The translations under genes were made by a program, and so were the position numbers. 64,000 bases of DNA from Anaeramoeba flamelloides. Its lineage: Eukaryota > Metamonada > Anaeramoebidae. Below the pieces are notes generated by a model, which did not search any database, had not been told where the DNA came from, and saw nothing but the letters and a program-made list of their open reading frames with translations. Below are positions 42,266 through 54,294 of this stretch, piece by piece (position 1 is the first letter of the stretch; the number at the start of each line of letters is the position of its first letter). The stretch is taken from the NCBI GenBank assembly GCA_027625915.1, contig JANTQA010000012.1, forward strand, positions 6,098,501-6,162,500. The letters run 5' to 3'.

Positions 42266-43877
42266 ATCTTTCATAATAATTGGCCCATTAAAAATCAAAT
42301 TTTAAATAAAAATATTTTTAATAATTGAAGTTGTCTATTATAATATAAAAATTTTGATTTTAATATTCAATACTATACTCAAGAGATATTTATTTTTTGT
42401 CTAAAAATAAAAGAAAGAAAAATAAAAAAAACTGTTAAAAAAAATTGGGCCATTTATTTTGAATGAAGCATTACATGAAAAATAGACAATTTAAATAAGT
42501 AAAAAAACCCATTTATCCATTATCCTTCCATTTGAATAATTAAATCTAATCTCTTTTTCATATTTGAAACCAAATTTTGCATTAATTCATCTGTTACTTC
42601 TTTCAAATTTTTCATTTTCATTTTCTATTTTAACAAAACACTTTTGAAAAAATAAAAAAGAGAAAAAATAATTTATTTGCAAATTTTTCATTGTGAGAGG
42701 AAAAACTTCAAAACGATACAAAAGTAATTCATTATTCAAATGTAAGGTGTGCCATTTATTATGAAATTTAGTTTACTTTGATTATAGAGGAATCTATGGT
42801 GACGCTAATCCCTTAAACTTCAATACCACTACCGAGACTTGAGAACGAAAAAGAAAATAACAACAAGTTTCTTGCTTGAAAAAATTAAAATCCTTACAAA
42901 TACTCTCAATAAACAACTCTGACTTTTTAAGATCACATTGCCAATGATTATTGACCATTGAGTTACTTGAATTGATGCAATATCTTCAGAAATTATAAAA
43001 TGTATTAAAAAGGAATTCTCTTTTTTTATTTTTGTTCTGTATTGTTTCTTTTTTTTCTTGAATTGCAGTCGTCAACGCTTTCAATAAAAATATTTTCTCT
43101 AATTTATTTTTTTATTTATATTTTCTTTACCAAATACCCAAAAAATGTGTTTTATTCTTATTGAAAAATTTTTTTTGTTTGTATTGTTTCTCTCCAAGCA
43201 TAATTGTAAGTTCCAAAGACAAATTGGGTTATAGGGGAAAGGTTTTGTGGAATTTTGCATTCTACAATTCAATAAAAAATAATATTTACAAAAAGGATAT
43301 CAGTTTTTTTGTAATTTAAAAATTTTTTTTTATCCTGAAAAGGAAAAAATGAAATGATCTTTATGTTTAAATGTATTGAAATTTCTTCTTTGAGTTTTGT
43401 TATTTTTTTTTCTCATTAAAAGGTGCCATTTTTGTAACATTCACCCATGATTTATTATCTTTTGGCTTATATAAGCAACCCAACGATAGACTCTATTCAA
43501 AGAATTTGTTATTAGAAATTCAATTTAAACTATACTATTGAAAAATAGAGTTTCCAAAATCGAAAATGTAACCAATTTTAAATTGATCTTTTGCAAAAAT
43601 TAAAATCTCAATAGCTTAATTAGATTTATCTTCCAGTTATTTTCTGAATTCTTTTTAGCTGTAATAGGGATGCTCGTATAATACCAATCTCTAAATATGA
43701 AAAAATATTTAATTTTCAAAATTTGTACAAAAAAAAATGTAATGTATGTTAAAATTATTTTTACAGGGTGACAGTATATAATCGAACATTATAATTAAAA
43801 TAGGAATAATATATAAGTTTTATAATAAATAAATAAATAAATTATATGAACATTAATTTATTACTCTAATTAAAAGA
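42266..43877. other. Intergenic region downstream of the RGS gene
   Basis: Only a Tc1-like transposase tail (42520-42621) is recognised. Several GGCCCATT / GGGCCATT / GTGCCATTT strings (42285, 42450, 42751, 43423) may be decayed terminal-repeat remnants but could not be paired with confidence. Confidence 0.4.
42520..42621 (-). pseudogene. C-terminal remnant of a Tc1-like transposase (possible)
   Basis: A 33-codon frame ending in TAA reads NLKEVTDELMQNLV then SNMKKRLDLIIQMEG, the pattern of the last 30 residues of Tc1-family transposases (helical segment, Leu-Val-x-Ser-Met-x-x-Arg, then a short basic end). No upstream DDE motifs were found to the right, so it is a fragment. The match rests on one short motif. 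Confidence 0.35.
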
Positions 43878-46647
43878 TTAATCCTTAATATTATTATTAA
43901 ATTTTTTCTTGGTGCAAAATGTATTTTTCAAAATATTCTGCAAAATAAAAGAAATTTTGGGATTAATAATTAAAGGCATTTGTATAAATTTCACTGAATA
44001 GTCAATTTTGGAATCTAACAAAAACAGCCCCTTTAAATTGCTTTCTAGCCAGTTTATGATATTTTCTGTCCCACCAAAATCCAATTGATAAATAGCAAAC
44101 AGCTTTGGCAACAAAATTTTTCGTTTTTGGATATTTATTAAAGGTGAAATTACCATTTTCGTAGTCTTTCCGATCAAATCGTTAAAATTGTGAGGTTTGT
44201 AGATCTGCAAAAAAGAAGGGAAATATTGATTTATAATTGCAAAATGGATCCGGGTGTCCAATTTTGTAACTGAAAACATGGAACGGTTATCACCTGATTT
44301 AAAATAATTGTTTGAGGGATTTTTTATATCTCTATTGCCTCGTAAAATTCCATGAAAGATATCATTTAATGAAAAATTGTATTCGTTAATCCGATATCTT
44401 GAACTTTTTATAAATTTATCGATACTTGGCTTATCTCTTGGAATACCGTGTTCAATTAAACTATGCAAAGCAAGAGTATTATACAGATTTAAAAAAAAGC
44501 ATACGCGTTCATTCTGGGTTTTTAAACCCTTCAAATCAATCCGCTTTAATTGTGAGGTCTTCTCTACAAATTTTTGATATGCAATCGATTTTGAAATTGA
44601 TTTGAAATTGATTTTTTTTGTACTAATAGAATAATATGCATAAAACAAATTCATGAGCGATTCCATTAATTCTTCCAATAATTTATTTGCATTTTTTGTA
44701 CACCCCAAATATAATTTTTGTTCATTTAAATAATTCCTATTTCTTTTGCGATATCCTAAAAAGCATCTTTTCTGATGATAATTTAATCCAACACTTGAAT
44801 CTTGGTTTAATTTTCTTAATAAATCACGGTATAATTCCCCTCCTTTAAAATTATCAAAGGAATTTAAATGCATATGATCGAAGACAACTGATTGGGCTTC
44901 ATCAAACATTGTAATGTTAAAAACTTTCTTTTTATAACTTTCCAATATTTTTTTTCTACATTTTGAATCAATATTAATTTCAAAAATTGATTCTGTTTTT
45001 ATATATTTATGAATAATATTTTTTGCAGTTTTTGAAATTTGCTTTTAATTGTATGTATGCGAATATTGTTATTAAGAGTATATATACATAAACAAATTGG
45101 CGGATTAATTAATGCATTTAATAAATATTTCAAAATAAGTAAGAAATTAAAAATTAAAGATAATTCAAATTAAAAGGATTATGACACACATTGTTATAAA
45201 AAAAATTTTTTTTTGAAAAAAAAGATAGTTTCTCTATCATGTCTATTTCTAATAATGATAAATTTTCTGAACCTTCAAGAGATTTTTTATTATTAGATCT
45301 GTCCAATTAAGATCGATTTTAAATTCATAAAACACTGCATAACTCAGAAAATTTTTTCAAAAAAAAAATCTCCAAATTTTGTATTTTTGAAATACACTCA
45401 TATAATAAACATTATTATACATAAAAATTTTGAAAAAGGTTTATAACTTGATTCGATATTAATGAGAATTGAGAAAAAAAAATGAAAATTTTTCAGTAAT
45501 ATTTTTTTCATTTTTAATTGTAAAATATTTGAAATTTTTTATTTGACTTAGTGGAGAGATTATTTTAAATCTATTTTTTTAATAGTCAAAAAAGAATCAT
45601 ATTTTTCAATTTTAAAATAAAATATTTCTTTCAAAAGATATTGCTAAATTAAATTGAAATACTGATTTTTTTTCTGTTTTTGGAATATTTTTTTATCATT
45701 TTATTTTTTTCCATGTTTGAGTTTTTGTGTATATTCCCGGTTGTTTTCTGCAAATTGTTTTAACATTTATTCTTTTTTCTTACTTAATGTTCAATCAAAA
45801 GTTCATTCATTGTAACTTATTTCAAAAAAAAAAAAAAATACCCCAAAAATGGGTGTTTTTTTCAAAAGTCGGGAATTTTGAAAAATATGAGTATTTGAAT
45901 CTTAATGAGTTCAATAGCTAGCTTTTCTTAATTACATAAAATTATCATAACTTTTAAAAAAATAATTTATAAAAGATGTATAACTGAAATTCAATATGGA
46001 GTTTTGGCTAACTTTGATTTTCAGTTTTTATTTTTTCCTTGTAGTGCATCATTGTGTATTTGTCACCTCCATCTCTCTTTTTCCTTTTTTTTTTTTTTTT
46101 TTTTCTCTTCTCATCATTTCTAAACCATTTTCCAATCAAAGTGGCCCAGTTGTAATGAGTGAATTACATGTGTTTAAAGGGTTTGAATTGATAATAGATG
46201 AAAAATTTTATTTGGGAAATTTAAAAAATTGAAATCATTTTTTTCACATTTTTTGCTTTTTCTATTTTTTTTTTTTTGATAAGCAATATTCAAATTTTTT
46301 TTTTATTACAAATTCGATAGTCACTTGGTAAAAACATGCTATTCTAAGGTTATTGATAAAGTAAAAATGATTGGAGAGAAATCATATTGATTTCTATTGG
46401 AATTTTATTTGATCTTCAATCGTTGATCAAAATGAACATTGTTATTTTTTTCTTTAGTTTCCTAAGAATTTTAGTTTTTCAATTTTTAAGAAGATATATT
46501 AGATTTATTAGTTTTATTTCAGGTGGATATCATCTATTCTTTGATGTTTTTTATTCTACTTATTTTTTATTTAATCTTCAAAGGCCATTTATAAAAAATA
46601 ATTGATATTTGAAAAAAAAACATGTTGGGACAATTTGACTAAAACAA

Positions 46648-46679
<32 letters not shown>

Positions 46680-47812
46680 CTGCCCTCAAAAAATTAAAGA
46701 AAACTAAATTGAGTTTAAAATTCTTCGAATGACTGTGTATAGATATTATTTGAATTAGAAGACACAAATATATTCATTTACAAATTCTTTCTGTAACATA
46801 GTAGATGAAAGTGTTTTTTTCTTTCAAACATTTAACATTTAACCCTTAACAAGAAATTCTCACTCGAAAATTTTTTAACACAGCATTTTTTTTTTTTGAT
46901 TTATAATGCTTTTATTTGTTATTTTGTACATTACTTTAGAAACACCTATTAACATTCCAATTAGTTAGCGATTCTAATTTGGTATTTCTAATAGTTTGGA
47001 TTTAATATAATGTATTTTTTAAAAGTTGAATTTTCTTGTGTTAAAAATTTTGAATTGGGGTTTATTCGTGATTTCTGTGGTTATGGATTGACATCAAAAA
47101 ATATTTTATAACAAAATGTCTTTAAAAATATGAAATTCTGGAAATGAAATAAAAATTTGATAAAAAAGTTAAAAAAAAAAAAAACAAAGAGAAAAGAAAA
47201 GACCGAAAGAAAGAAAGATTAAAAAAATATGATAATTTACTTTATCCGTTAAACAATTTTGTTTAAATGATTTCACTTCTTGAAAAAATAATAAATTTTC
47301 TTGATTAATTTCTTCACATAAAAATTCTTTAAAATAATCTACAGCTAATGGTATTCGTAATAATTGTTCTAAATCTTTAATTTCTAAGGATCGTTCGGTT
47401 CTCTCTCTATCTGTAATTAATAATGAATAACGCCTCGGGGGTCTTTTTAATAATTTTTGAATGGGTTTATTTTTCAAATTATGTTTATCGCTGCTGAACA
47501 GATTTAATTTTGAATTTTGAATTTTTTTCTTATTGTTTTTATTATTAAAATTATTCTTCTTATTATTATCCAGGTTGGTATTAATATTATCGGAATTGGA
47601 ATTTAGTGTTGAAATCGAATTTATCCTGTGTAGACTTTTAATATTGATCTTAATATTATTCGTTGAATCATCATTTTGATTTACATTTATTTCCTGTTGA
47701 GATTGCGAAGATGTTAATTTCTTTTCCTTTTTTTTATTATAAAAATTTGGAAATAATTCTGTCCAAACATCTTCACTATTTACATCACCATCACCATCAC
47801 CATCACCACTAC

Positions 47813-47867
<55 letters not shown>

Positions 47868-49718
47868 TATTGCCAATTTATTATGAATTGAATTTCGAAG
47901 TTTTGATTTTGATCTTTTTTTTGATTTTGATTTATTTAATTTATTATGTTTTCTTTTAGATTTTGATCTAGTACTAGATTTTGATCTCGAGCTAAATCTA
48001 GATCGAGACTTTGAAAATGATCGCGATCGATGCTCCTTTTTCGAATGCTTTGATTTCTTTATTTTTTGATTTTTTGTTTCAAAATTAGAAGACGACGAAA
48101 TCTTAAATTCAGAAGTTAATGAATTATTAGTCGGCGTCCAATTTTTGGATTTTAATATAAATTCTGAAGAAGACCTTGTTAATTTATTTATTTTAATCCA
48201 GTCGACCACCATTTGAGAATTATTTTGGTTAAGCAAATAATTATTTTCTAAACTTAGATTTGTTTTTTTTTTCAAATCCTCTAAAGATTTACTTGCTCTT
48301 AATTTTCTTTTATTTGAATATTCATTATTATAATTATTATTATTTAAATCAATTCTTTTAATATTCGGATTCTTAGCCATAATCATCTTTTTATTCATAT
48401 TCATATTCATATTGCTATTGCTATTGCTATTGCTATTGCTATTGCTATTGTTATTGTTATTGTTATTCTTAAACATATTCATATTCAAATTCTTGTTCTT
48501 CTTCTGGAAGGGGGTATAAATACTGATCCATTGATCAATTTCTATTTCATGTTTTGAATTTTCGTTTTGATCGTCTATTTGATTTTTCAAGGATTCAATT
48601 TGGATTTTCAAATTGGAATTTTCATTATTAGTATTTTTCAACTTTAGTTCTATTCCCTTTAATTTCTCTTTATTTGTTAGAACATTACTCCGAACAACCT
48701 TAAAATTTTGGATATCAAAAATATTTTTTTTAATTGACCTTTTGATTACTAACAAATTGTTATTTAAATTTTGTAGAATTTTTTCTTGGATCATTCTTTT
48801 TTCAATGCAGCCGTGTGTGTGTTTTTGCTTTTCCAAATATATTTTTGTTTCATTAAATTCATGAACTTTGTTTAATTTTAATTCTTGTAACTCTGGTCTT
48901 AATAGATTTGTTTTGTTAATTTCGCTTTTTAATGTTTCTTGCTTTTTTTGGATTAACGTTGCTAATTTTTCTTTTTGGTAACTTTTTTTTAACCAATCAA
49001 TTTCCTTTTCCAGGTTTGTGATCTTATTCATTAGCTTTAATTTTTTGCTGTATTTAAATGACGTTTCAGATTTCCTTAATGAAAGCCTTGAGTTCACTCT
49101 TTTGTTTTCCCTTCGATTTGAGGTCACTCCTTTTGTGAACAGCTCGATCCTGATTGTGAAAATGGCTTTTTTTACAAAATTCACACCTAATTCTAATTCT
49201 TGCTTCTCCAAGACCTTCTCCCCCAATTGCCTTTGCAATTGGAAACACTTTCTTGGCAAGCCATGGATCTGGTTTGTTTTTAATAAGTGCTTTCTTGTAG
49301 AGAGATCCAAATAGAATTCTTTCATTTGTTCATATTTTAAATACGGCTTGGAAAATGGTGCTATGAAAATTTCTTTTTTTTTTTCTTTTTCTATTTCTTG
49401 TTCTTGTTCTTTTTCTCGTTTTGTTTCTTCTTTTTTTCCCTTTCTCGTGAAATTGTTTGGTAGGGTTAATTTTCTTTTGAATTTATTGTTTGACTTGATT
49501 TTTCTCTTTATTTTTTTTTCGTTATTATTTTTTTTGTTTTTGTTTTTTTCTTTTTCTTTTTCGTTTTCTTTTTCTTTTTCAAATTGGGTTTTGTTTTCAA
49601 TTTCTGTTTTGTTTTTATTTTTTGTTTTTTTATTTTTGTCATATTGTGTGTTTTGTTTTGTTCTTGAAAAAATAAAAGGAAAGTATTTCTTGTTTTTTGA
49701 AGGCGAAGAGAAACTCAT
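43878..49718 (-). CDS. RGS domain-DUF547 fusion protein
   Basis: Exon 1 is 47241-49718 (ATG at 49716-49718); exon 2 is 43878-45041. A 2199-bp intron (GTAAAT...AAAAG, phase 0) cuts the RGS domain in two. The joined protein is about 1213 residues. In order: a Lys/Glu/Asn-rich N-terminus, coiled-coil stretches (about 150-400), an Arg-Ser repeat block (about 569-612), poly-Asn then Gly-Asp repeats (about 617-645), the RGS domain (about 785-895) and DUF547 (about 940-1170). RGS landmarks are LLRIPLAVDYFKEFL, NQENLLFFQEVKSF, then after the intron EINID and TMFDEAQ...FDNF. DUF547 shows ERVCFFLNLYN, FSLNDIFHGILRGN and LDTRIHFAI. RGS domains speed GTP hydrolysis on G-alpha, so it is a plausible partner for the G-alpha at 5711-13132; DUF547 is of unknown activity. 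It is divergently paired with the phosphatase gene at 49853. The TTG codon at 44943-44945 at the head of the longest ORF in exon 2 is internal, not a start. Confidence 0.88.
46127..46615 (+). repeat. Dispersed repeat J, copy 1
   Basis: It matches 56205-57165 in order. Landmarks are TGTTTAAAGGGTTTGAATTGATA, TCTAAGGTTATTGA, AGAGAAAT...TATTTCTAT, TTTATTAGTTTTATT and AAAAAATAATTGATATTT (each written here in part). Copy 1 lacks the 428-bp element found in copy 2. Small open frames occur but do not agree between copies, so coding is not supported. Confidence 0.65.
46680..46760 (+). mobile_element. One-ended Tc1/mariner-like terminus (tentative)
   Basis: ACTGCCCTCAAAAAATTAAAG abuts a (TA)n tract and resembles Tc1-superfamily ends. 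No matching inverted end was found in the window, so extent and identity are uncertain. Confidence 0.25.
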
Positions 49719-49852
49719 TGATAAAAAAAAACCATATTTACTTTTTGTAAAAAAATGAAAAGTTAATTTTTAAGATATTGAGAATTGAAATATAAAAGGG
49801 AAAAATTTTGTAGATTATCATTTTAATCATTTGGTATATTTCTTTCTTTTTG
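49719..49852. promoter_or_regulatory. Shared divergent promoter region (134 bp)
   Basis: The RGS-DUF547 gene starts at 49718 on the minus strand and the phosphatase gene's inferred first exon at 49853 on the plus strand, leaving 134 bp between start codons. It must contain both 5' leaders and core promoters. No specific factor site can be named. Confidence 0.45.
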
Positions 49853-50650
49853 ATGCTTCTAAGTTCACAAAAAAGATATTCTAAAAAAGAATACCAAACA
49901 AAAAATAAATACCCAAATTACAATCCAATTGATGAAAACTTCATTTGGGTTAAAAAAAAATTAGAAAATGCAAAAGAAGATTTGTTCCGATTAGAACATA
50001 AAAAGGTGAACTAATTAATATTCTCATTTAATTCTCTAGTTAATTGACATGGATTTGCTTAATTCCCAAATAGTGACTCGACACCAAAAAGTATATTGTG
50101 AAATTAAAATATTTTTGATTGAACAAATTCAACCTCAAAAAAATTAATTGTAGTATTCCAATGAAAAAAAAATACACAGAATATTAATCTCTATATTAAA
50201 ATAATCAGATAATAAAAAAAAATCTTCGGATCTTCAATATCTAAAAACCAAAAACTCAAAAAAAAAATTTTATGAAAATTCTGTTGTGTAAATAACCCAT
50301 GTTTTTTATTTTCATCCCTTACTAAAATTAAACACATGAAAAAAATATTGGTTAACTGTAGAAATAAAAATAACAAACCAATGGGATGACAATAGTATAT
50401 AAACAAGAAATTGGGTTCTTTAAATAAATTTTAAAAAAGAATTATGAAGATATTAAAATATTAAAATGTTATTTTTTGACAAAAAAATGTGAAAAATTTC
50501 ATTTTTTGAATTTTTATAAAAAAAAATCATATCATCTCAGAAATTTTATAAATATGACGAAATTATTGAAATAAAAGCATTTAATATTATTGAGCCATTT
50601 TGGTTAATCAAAGATCTAACCTACAAAGTCAATTTGAATCCAAGCCAAGA

Positions 50651-50682
<32 letters not shown>

Positions 50683-53600
50683 ATGTATGTGTCTTCCTAT
50701 CTTCAAATACTAAAGTCTGAAAAAAAAAATACGTGTTAAGGGTGCAGTCATTACCGTGAAATTTTTTATTCTGAGATGGAAAAAAACTTTTTAATAATTT
50801 TTATGAGTACACAACACCATTCAAAAACCAACCAACCTATGATGTACGATCGATCTCCAAAAATCAACAACCAAAAATGCGGACATTTTTAGAAAAAACG
50901 CCAAAGAACGACACTCAATTTCCAATTAGAATGGTTATGAATTACAATTTTGAAAACAACTATGTCAGTTTTGAAGTGTTGCTCTTTGGTGCTTTTTGAG
51001 ATCTGGTGACTTTTTTTTTCAATTTTTTCTTTTTTCAAATGAGTTATTTTTATTGAAAGAATATTACATAATCCTTACTTGTTCAAATTTAGAGGGTTAC
51101 AAAATAACCACAAATCATATTAAATCGAATAAAATTGATTGCGAAATATAAAAAAGCAATTTGTTTTAAATTAAAGAAAACTAACCTTTTTAAAAAGAAA
51201 ATGAGAAAAGATGAATTTTTTTTTTAAGTTTTGATTTTTTGAAATTGAGAACTCTTTTTCTACTTATTTTTCTTTTTTGAATTTTTTGTCAAAAGAGATC
51301 CAATGGAATTCTTTTTTTTTGTTATTTGAATTTTATCAACCAAAACTAGGGCTATTTCACAATACCCTTTTTGGTCTCAGGTCACCCCTTGAGTATGGTG
51401 CATTTTCACGGTAAGTGACTAGACCCTTAAATTGTATTTATGGGTTAAAGGTTGTTAGCACGGGTTATTTACACTACTGTAAAGTTAAAAAAATTATCAA
51501 AGGAACTCACAATAACAAAAATTTTATGATAAAAAAAAATCACAGGTTACCCACTTGCAAAAATAACATTTCAAATAAAATTTTCCAAAGATTCTCAATT
51601 TCGAAATAATCATTTAAAAAAGAGAGATTAAAATAAATCTCCATTCTAAAAAACAAAATTAAAAAAAAAAAAAATTTTTTTTTTCTTATTGAAATTTCCA
51701 AATGGAAAAAATATCTATAATTTAAAACAAATTGTTCTCTTAAGTACATAATCAATTTAATTGATTTAATTTAATTTGTTATTGTTTTGTAACTATCAAG
51801 ATTTGATAGAGTTGTGTTTTTATAACCTTCCTTTAGATAAAAAGAATTCATTTAAGAATAGAAAAATAAATAAAAAAAAGCTCGAGCAAATTTATTTTAA
51901 AATATCTTGATTAAACTCAATTCTAAATTAAATAATTAAATATCCAAAATTGTTTTTCATCATTAAAATGTTTATTGGTAATTCTCTATTTTTTTATTTA
52001 TAAAACATGGCTATGATTAAAGTTACCAAAGTTTCTTATCTCAATTTTTATTATCTTTTTTTATTGTCAATTCCACGATTAAGGCATAAATTTACAACGA
52101 AATTTAAAACATATAAAAATCTCAAATTAAGGTACATTTTTTGGATTTTTATTTTTCACAATTTTTTTTTCTCGAATCCGAATTTTGTCTCTTAATTTGC
52201 AATTTTATATGTGACTTAGATTTTGTTGAAAGTTTGGGTTTTAAATTTGGAACTGACTGTAGATAAGTGTGTTGTTGTCTCAATTTTTCTTTTTTATTAA
52301 TAAAAAAAATTTTTTTATCTAAAGATATTTCATAGTAAAGAATTTCGAATAAAAGGAAAACTGGTGAGAAATGTTTTTTTATTCTTTAAAAAAATTTTCG
52401 TATCATAATCCTTTACTTCATATGTATTTTTTTATTTGCAAGTACATCGTTTTTACCAAAAAAAAGTAACTATTTTTTTTTTTTTTATGTTTTAAAATTT
52501 TGAAAAGGATATTTTGAAAAGAATCATAGGAATTAAATCAGTTAGTGTTAATATTCCTCTTAATTTTTTTATTATCAATTTCAGAATAGAAATACTTTAA
52601 ACTAAAAGATTATTTGAAATATAAAAAAAGATAATTTTGTGCAAAATTCTTGTCTACTTGGTTGAGATTCACATTGGTTTTTGAGGTTAGAATTTAAATT
52701 ATTCTATTTTTTTCATCAATATTAAATCATTTTTTTCAAAAATTTAATCATTTTTATAAATTTCGTGAGATGAAATGATTTTTTTATCAAAATTCAAAAA
52801 ATTTAAATTTAATCTCTTGTTTTGTCGAAGAATAATAATTTCATATTTTGATATCTTCAACATTCTTTTTTAAATTTTATTAAAAGTGTCCTATTTTGTG
52901 TGTACTTACTATTGTCGTCCTATTGGTAGGTTTCTTTTTTTTGATATAAAGCAAATATTTTTTCATTCGTTGAATGTCTGTAATTGGTCAAAGCTAAAAA
53001 AATATCTTAGTTACACTACTACAGACTCAAAAAAAATAACAATTGTGTGTGTTGGTTTTAGTAATATAGGAAAAACTGTTACCTATATTTAAAATTATTG
53101 TTTAAATTCATTACCATGTGTTTGATCTGATTATTTATCATTGTAGAAAAACTTTTTAAAATCGATCTTGATAGGAAAAAATTTAATAATATTTTATACC
53201 AAAACTACATGTGAATTTATAACTTCTTTAATATCAAGTACCTTACAATTTAACGTCTCATTTCCAGTTATTTTTATTTCTTATATAGGAATAAAGGAAA
53301 CAATATTCAGAGCCATTAATCTTCATCAAATTCGGGTTTGAAAAAATTAAACAAAAATTAGCAATAAAATTGTTTTTTTTTTACATTTCATTTTTCTCGT
53401 TGATTTTTTTTTTCTTTTTTGTTTGTTTGAAATGGATAAAATCATAAACTTTTTTCGTTCAATTTTAACTAGTATAATTTTGATGATAAAACCAGTAAAA
53501 TTTCATTAATTTTTTTTTTTTTTTCATTTTCTTCTTTCTCTCTTTGCCAGAAAACAAAAGAAACCAAAACAAAACAAAAAATAAAAAAGAAAGACTTTCT

Positions 53601-54294
53601 TTGTTTTCTCGTTCGAATTGAACTTTCCACCTCACCCCAATAATCAACAATGTTGCCATAATAATCAAAACCAAAATCTTCCAACTTTAATTTTTTATCA
53701 AACCTCTTTTAGTATTGGGATCTTTATTTTGAAACAGGGCTAATTCAAGAAAAATTATCTCGGCGAAACAAAATAACCTTAGTTTTAGATTTGGATGAAA
53801 CACTTATCCACTCAAACCAAATTCGTTTACCTGGACTAAACTATGATTTCACAGTCAGTTTAAAAGTAAAGGAAGCACAGACCATGTTTTATGTCTACAA
53901 AAGGCCACACGTCTCCGAATTTTTATCGCAAATCTCGAAATGGTTTAACATCGTCATCTATACTTCAAGCGTACAAGAATATGCTGATCCTATCATTGAC
54001 TTTTTGGATCCTAATGGGTACATCAAAGACCGTTTGTACCGTTGTAATTGTGAGCAGATGTCTAGGAATTGGATTAAAGATTTGAGCTGTGTTACAAATA
54101 ATTTTAAAAAATGTGTGCTTGTGGACAACTCCCCTTTGGCTTTTTCTCGCAATTGGAAAAATGGAATCCAAATTAAAACCTGGTTTGGCAACCCTCTGGA
54201 CAGAGAACTCGTAAAGTTATTAACATTTCTTGATGCTCTAAGATCATTAAAAGATGTCCGACACATTTTGGAATATAGAAAGGATTGGAATTAA
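49853..54294 (+). CDS. CTDNEP1/Dullard-like NIF-family phosphatase
   Basis: The secure exon is 53713-54294, following the good acceptor CCTCTTTTAG. It carries the HAD-family catalytic signature DLDETLIH (Asp about 77 and 79), KRPHVSEFL, a TSSVQEYADP block (the family's Thr/Ser-containing motif II), the KDLS block and LVDNSP (the late Asp motif), ending in DALRSLKDVRHIL. These residues define the NLI-interacting-factor/FCP1-like phosphatases; order and size fit Dullard/CTDNEP1, which dephosphorylates lipin at the nuclear envelope in yeast and animals. The inferred first exon is 49853-50005 (51 codons, donor AAG|GTGAAC, phase 0); joining gives 244 residues, the size of human CTDNEP1. The 3707-bp intron is long but in line with others here. 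The first-exon link is less certain: it rests on phase, length and lack of a better candidate. No N-terminal membrane segment is evident in the joined product, unlike animal CTDNEP1. Confidence 0.8.
50651..50690. repeat. (TA)n(TG)n compound microsatellite
   Basis: About nine TA units followed by about eight TG units and two TATG units, read directly. Confidence 0.9.
50728..51440. mobile_element. Possible DNA element with ~38-bp terminal repeats
   Basis: The left end contains GTTAAGGGTGCAGTCATTAC then CGTGAAA; the right end in reverse reads ATTTAAGGGTCTAGTCACTT then ACCGTGAAA. The two are about 80% alike over about 36 bp and face each other 713 bp apart. No transposase and no target duplication recognised. 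Confidence 0.45.
52064..52259. mobile_element. MITE family B, old full-length copy
   Basis: About 196 bp, the same size as 39202-39399, with a recognisable right end AACTGACTG followed by TA and a diverged left end GTCAATTCCAC. Many substitutions, so much older than the copy in the LINE. Confidence 0.75.

Larger units (their letters stand above)
45042..47240 (-). other. 2.2-kb intron splitting the RGS domain
   Basis: Donor GTAAAT after LTDK; acceptor TTAAAAG before QISKTAKN. It contains a (TA)n tract (46656-46679), a Tc1-like terminal-repeat-like string beside it, and dispersed repeat J (46127-46615). Confidence 0.8.
50006..53712 (+). other. 3.7-kb intron of the phosphatase gene (inferred)
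   Basis: Contents: a (TA)n(TG)n microsatellite (about 50651-50690), a possible terminal-repeat element (50728-51440), MITE B (52064-52259), and a diverged inverted pair (about 50180-50410 versus 52860-53100) sharing a YYC-PIG-coding-like stretch. If the first exon call is wrong, part of this is intergenic. Confidence 0.55.

Noticed and set aside
50180-53100. Inverted pair encoding YYC-PIG-like peptides (50191-50406 minus, 52886-53092 plus)
   Set aside because: Similarity is short and diverged, the frames do not extend, and it is better read as decayed repeat copies within the intron than as genes.
53465-53684. Minus-strand 69-71-codon frames
   Set aside because: They lie antisense to the phosphatase gene's upstream intron with no motif, and overlap its polypyrimidine tract.
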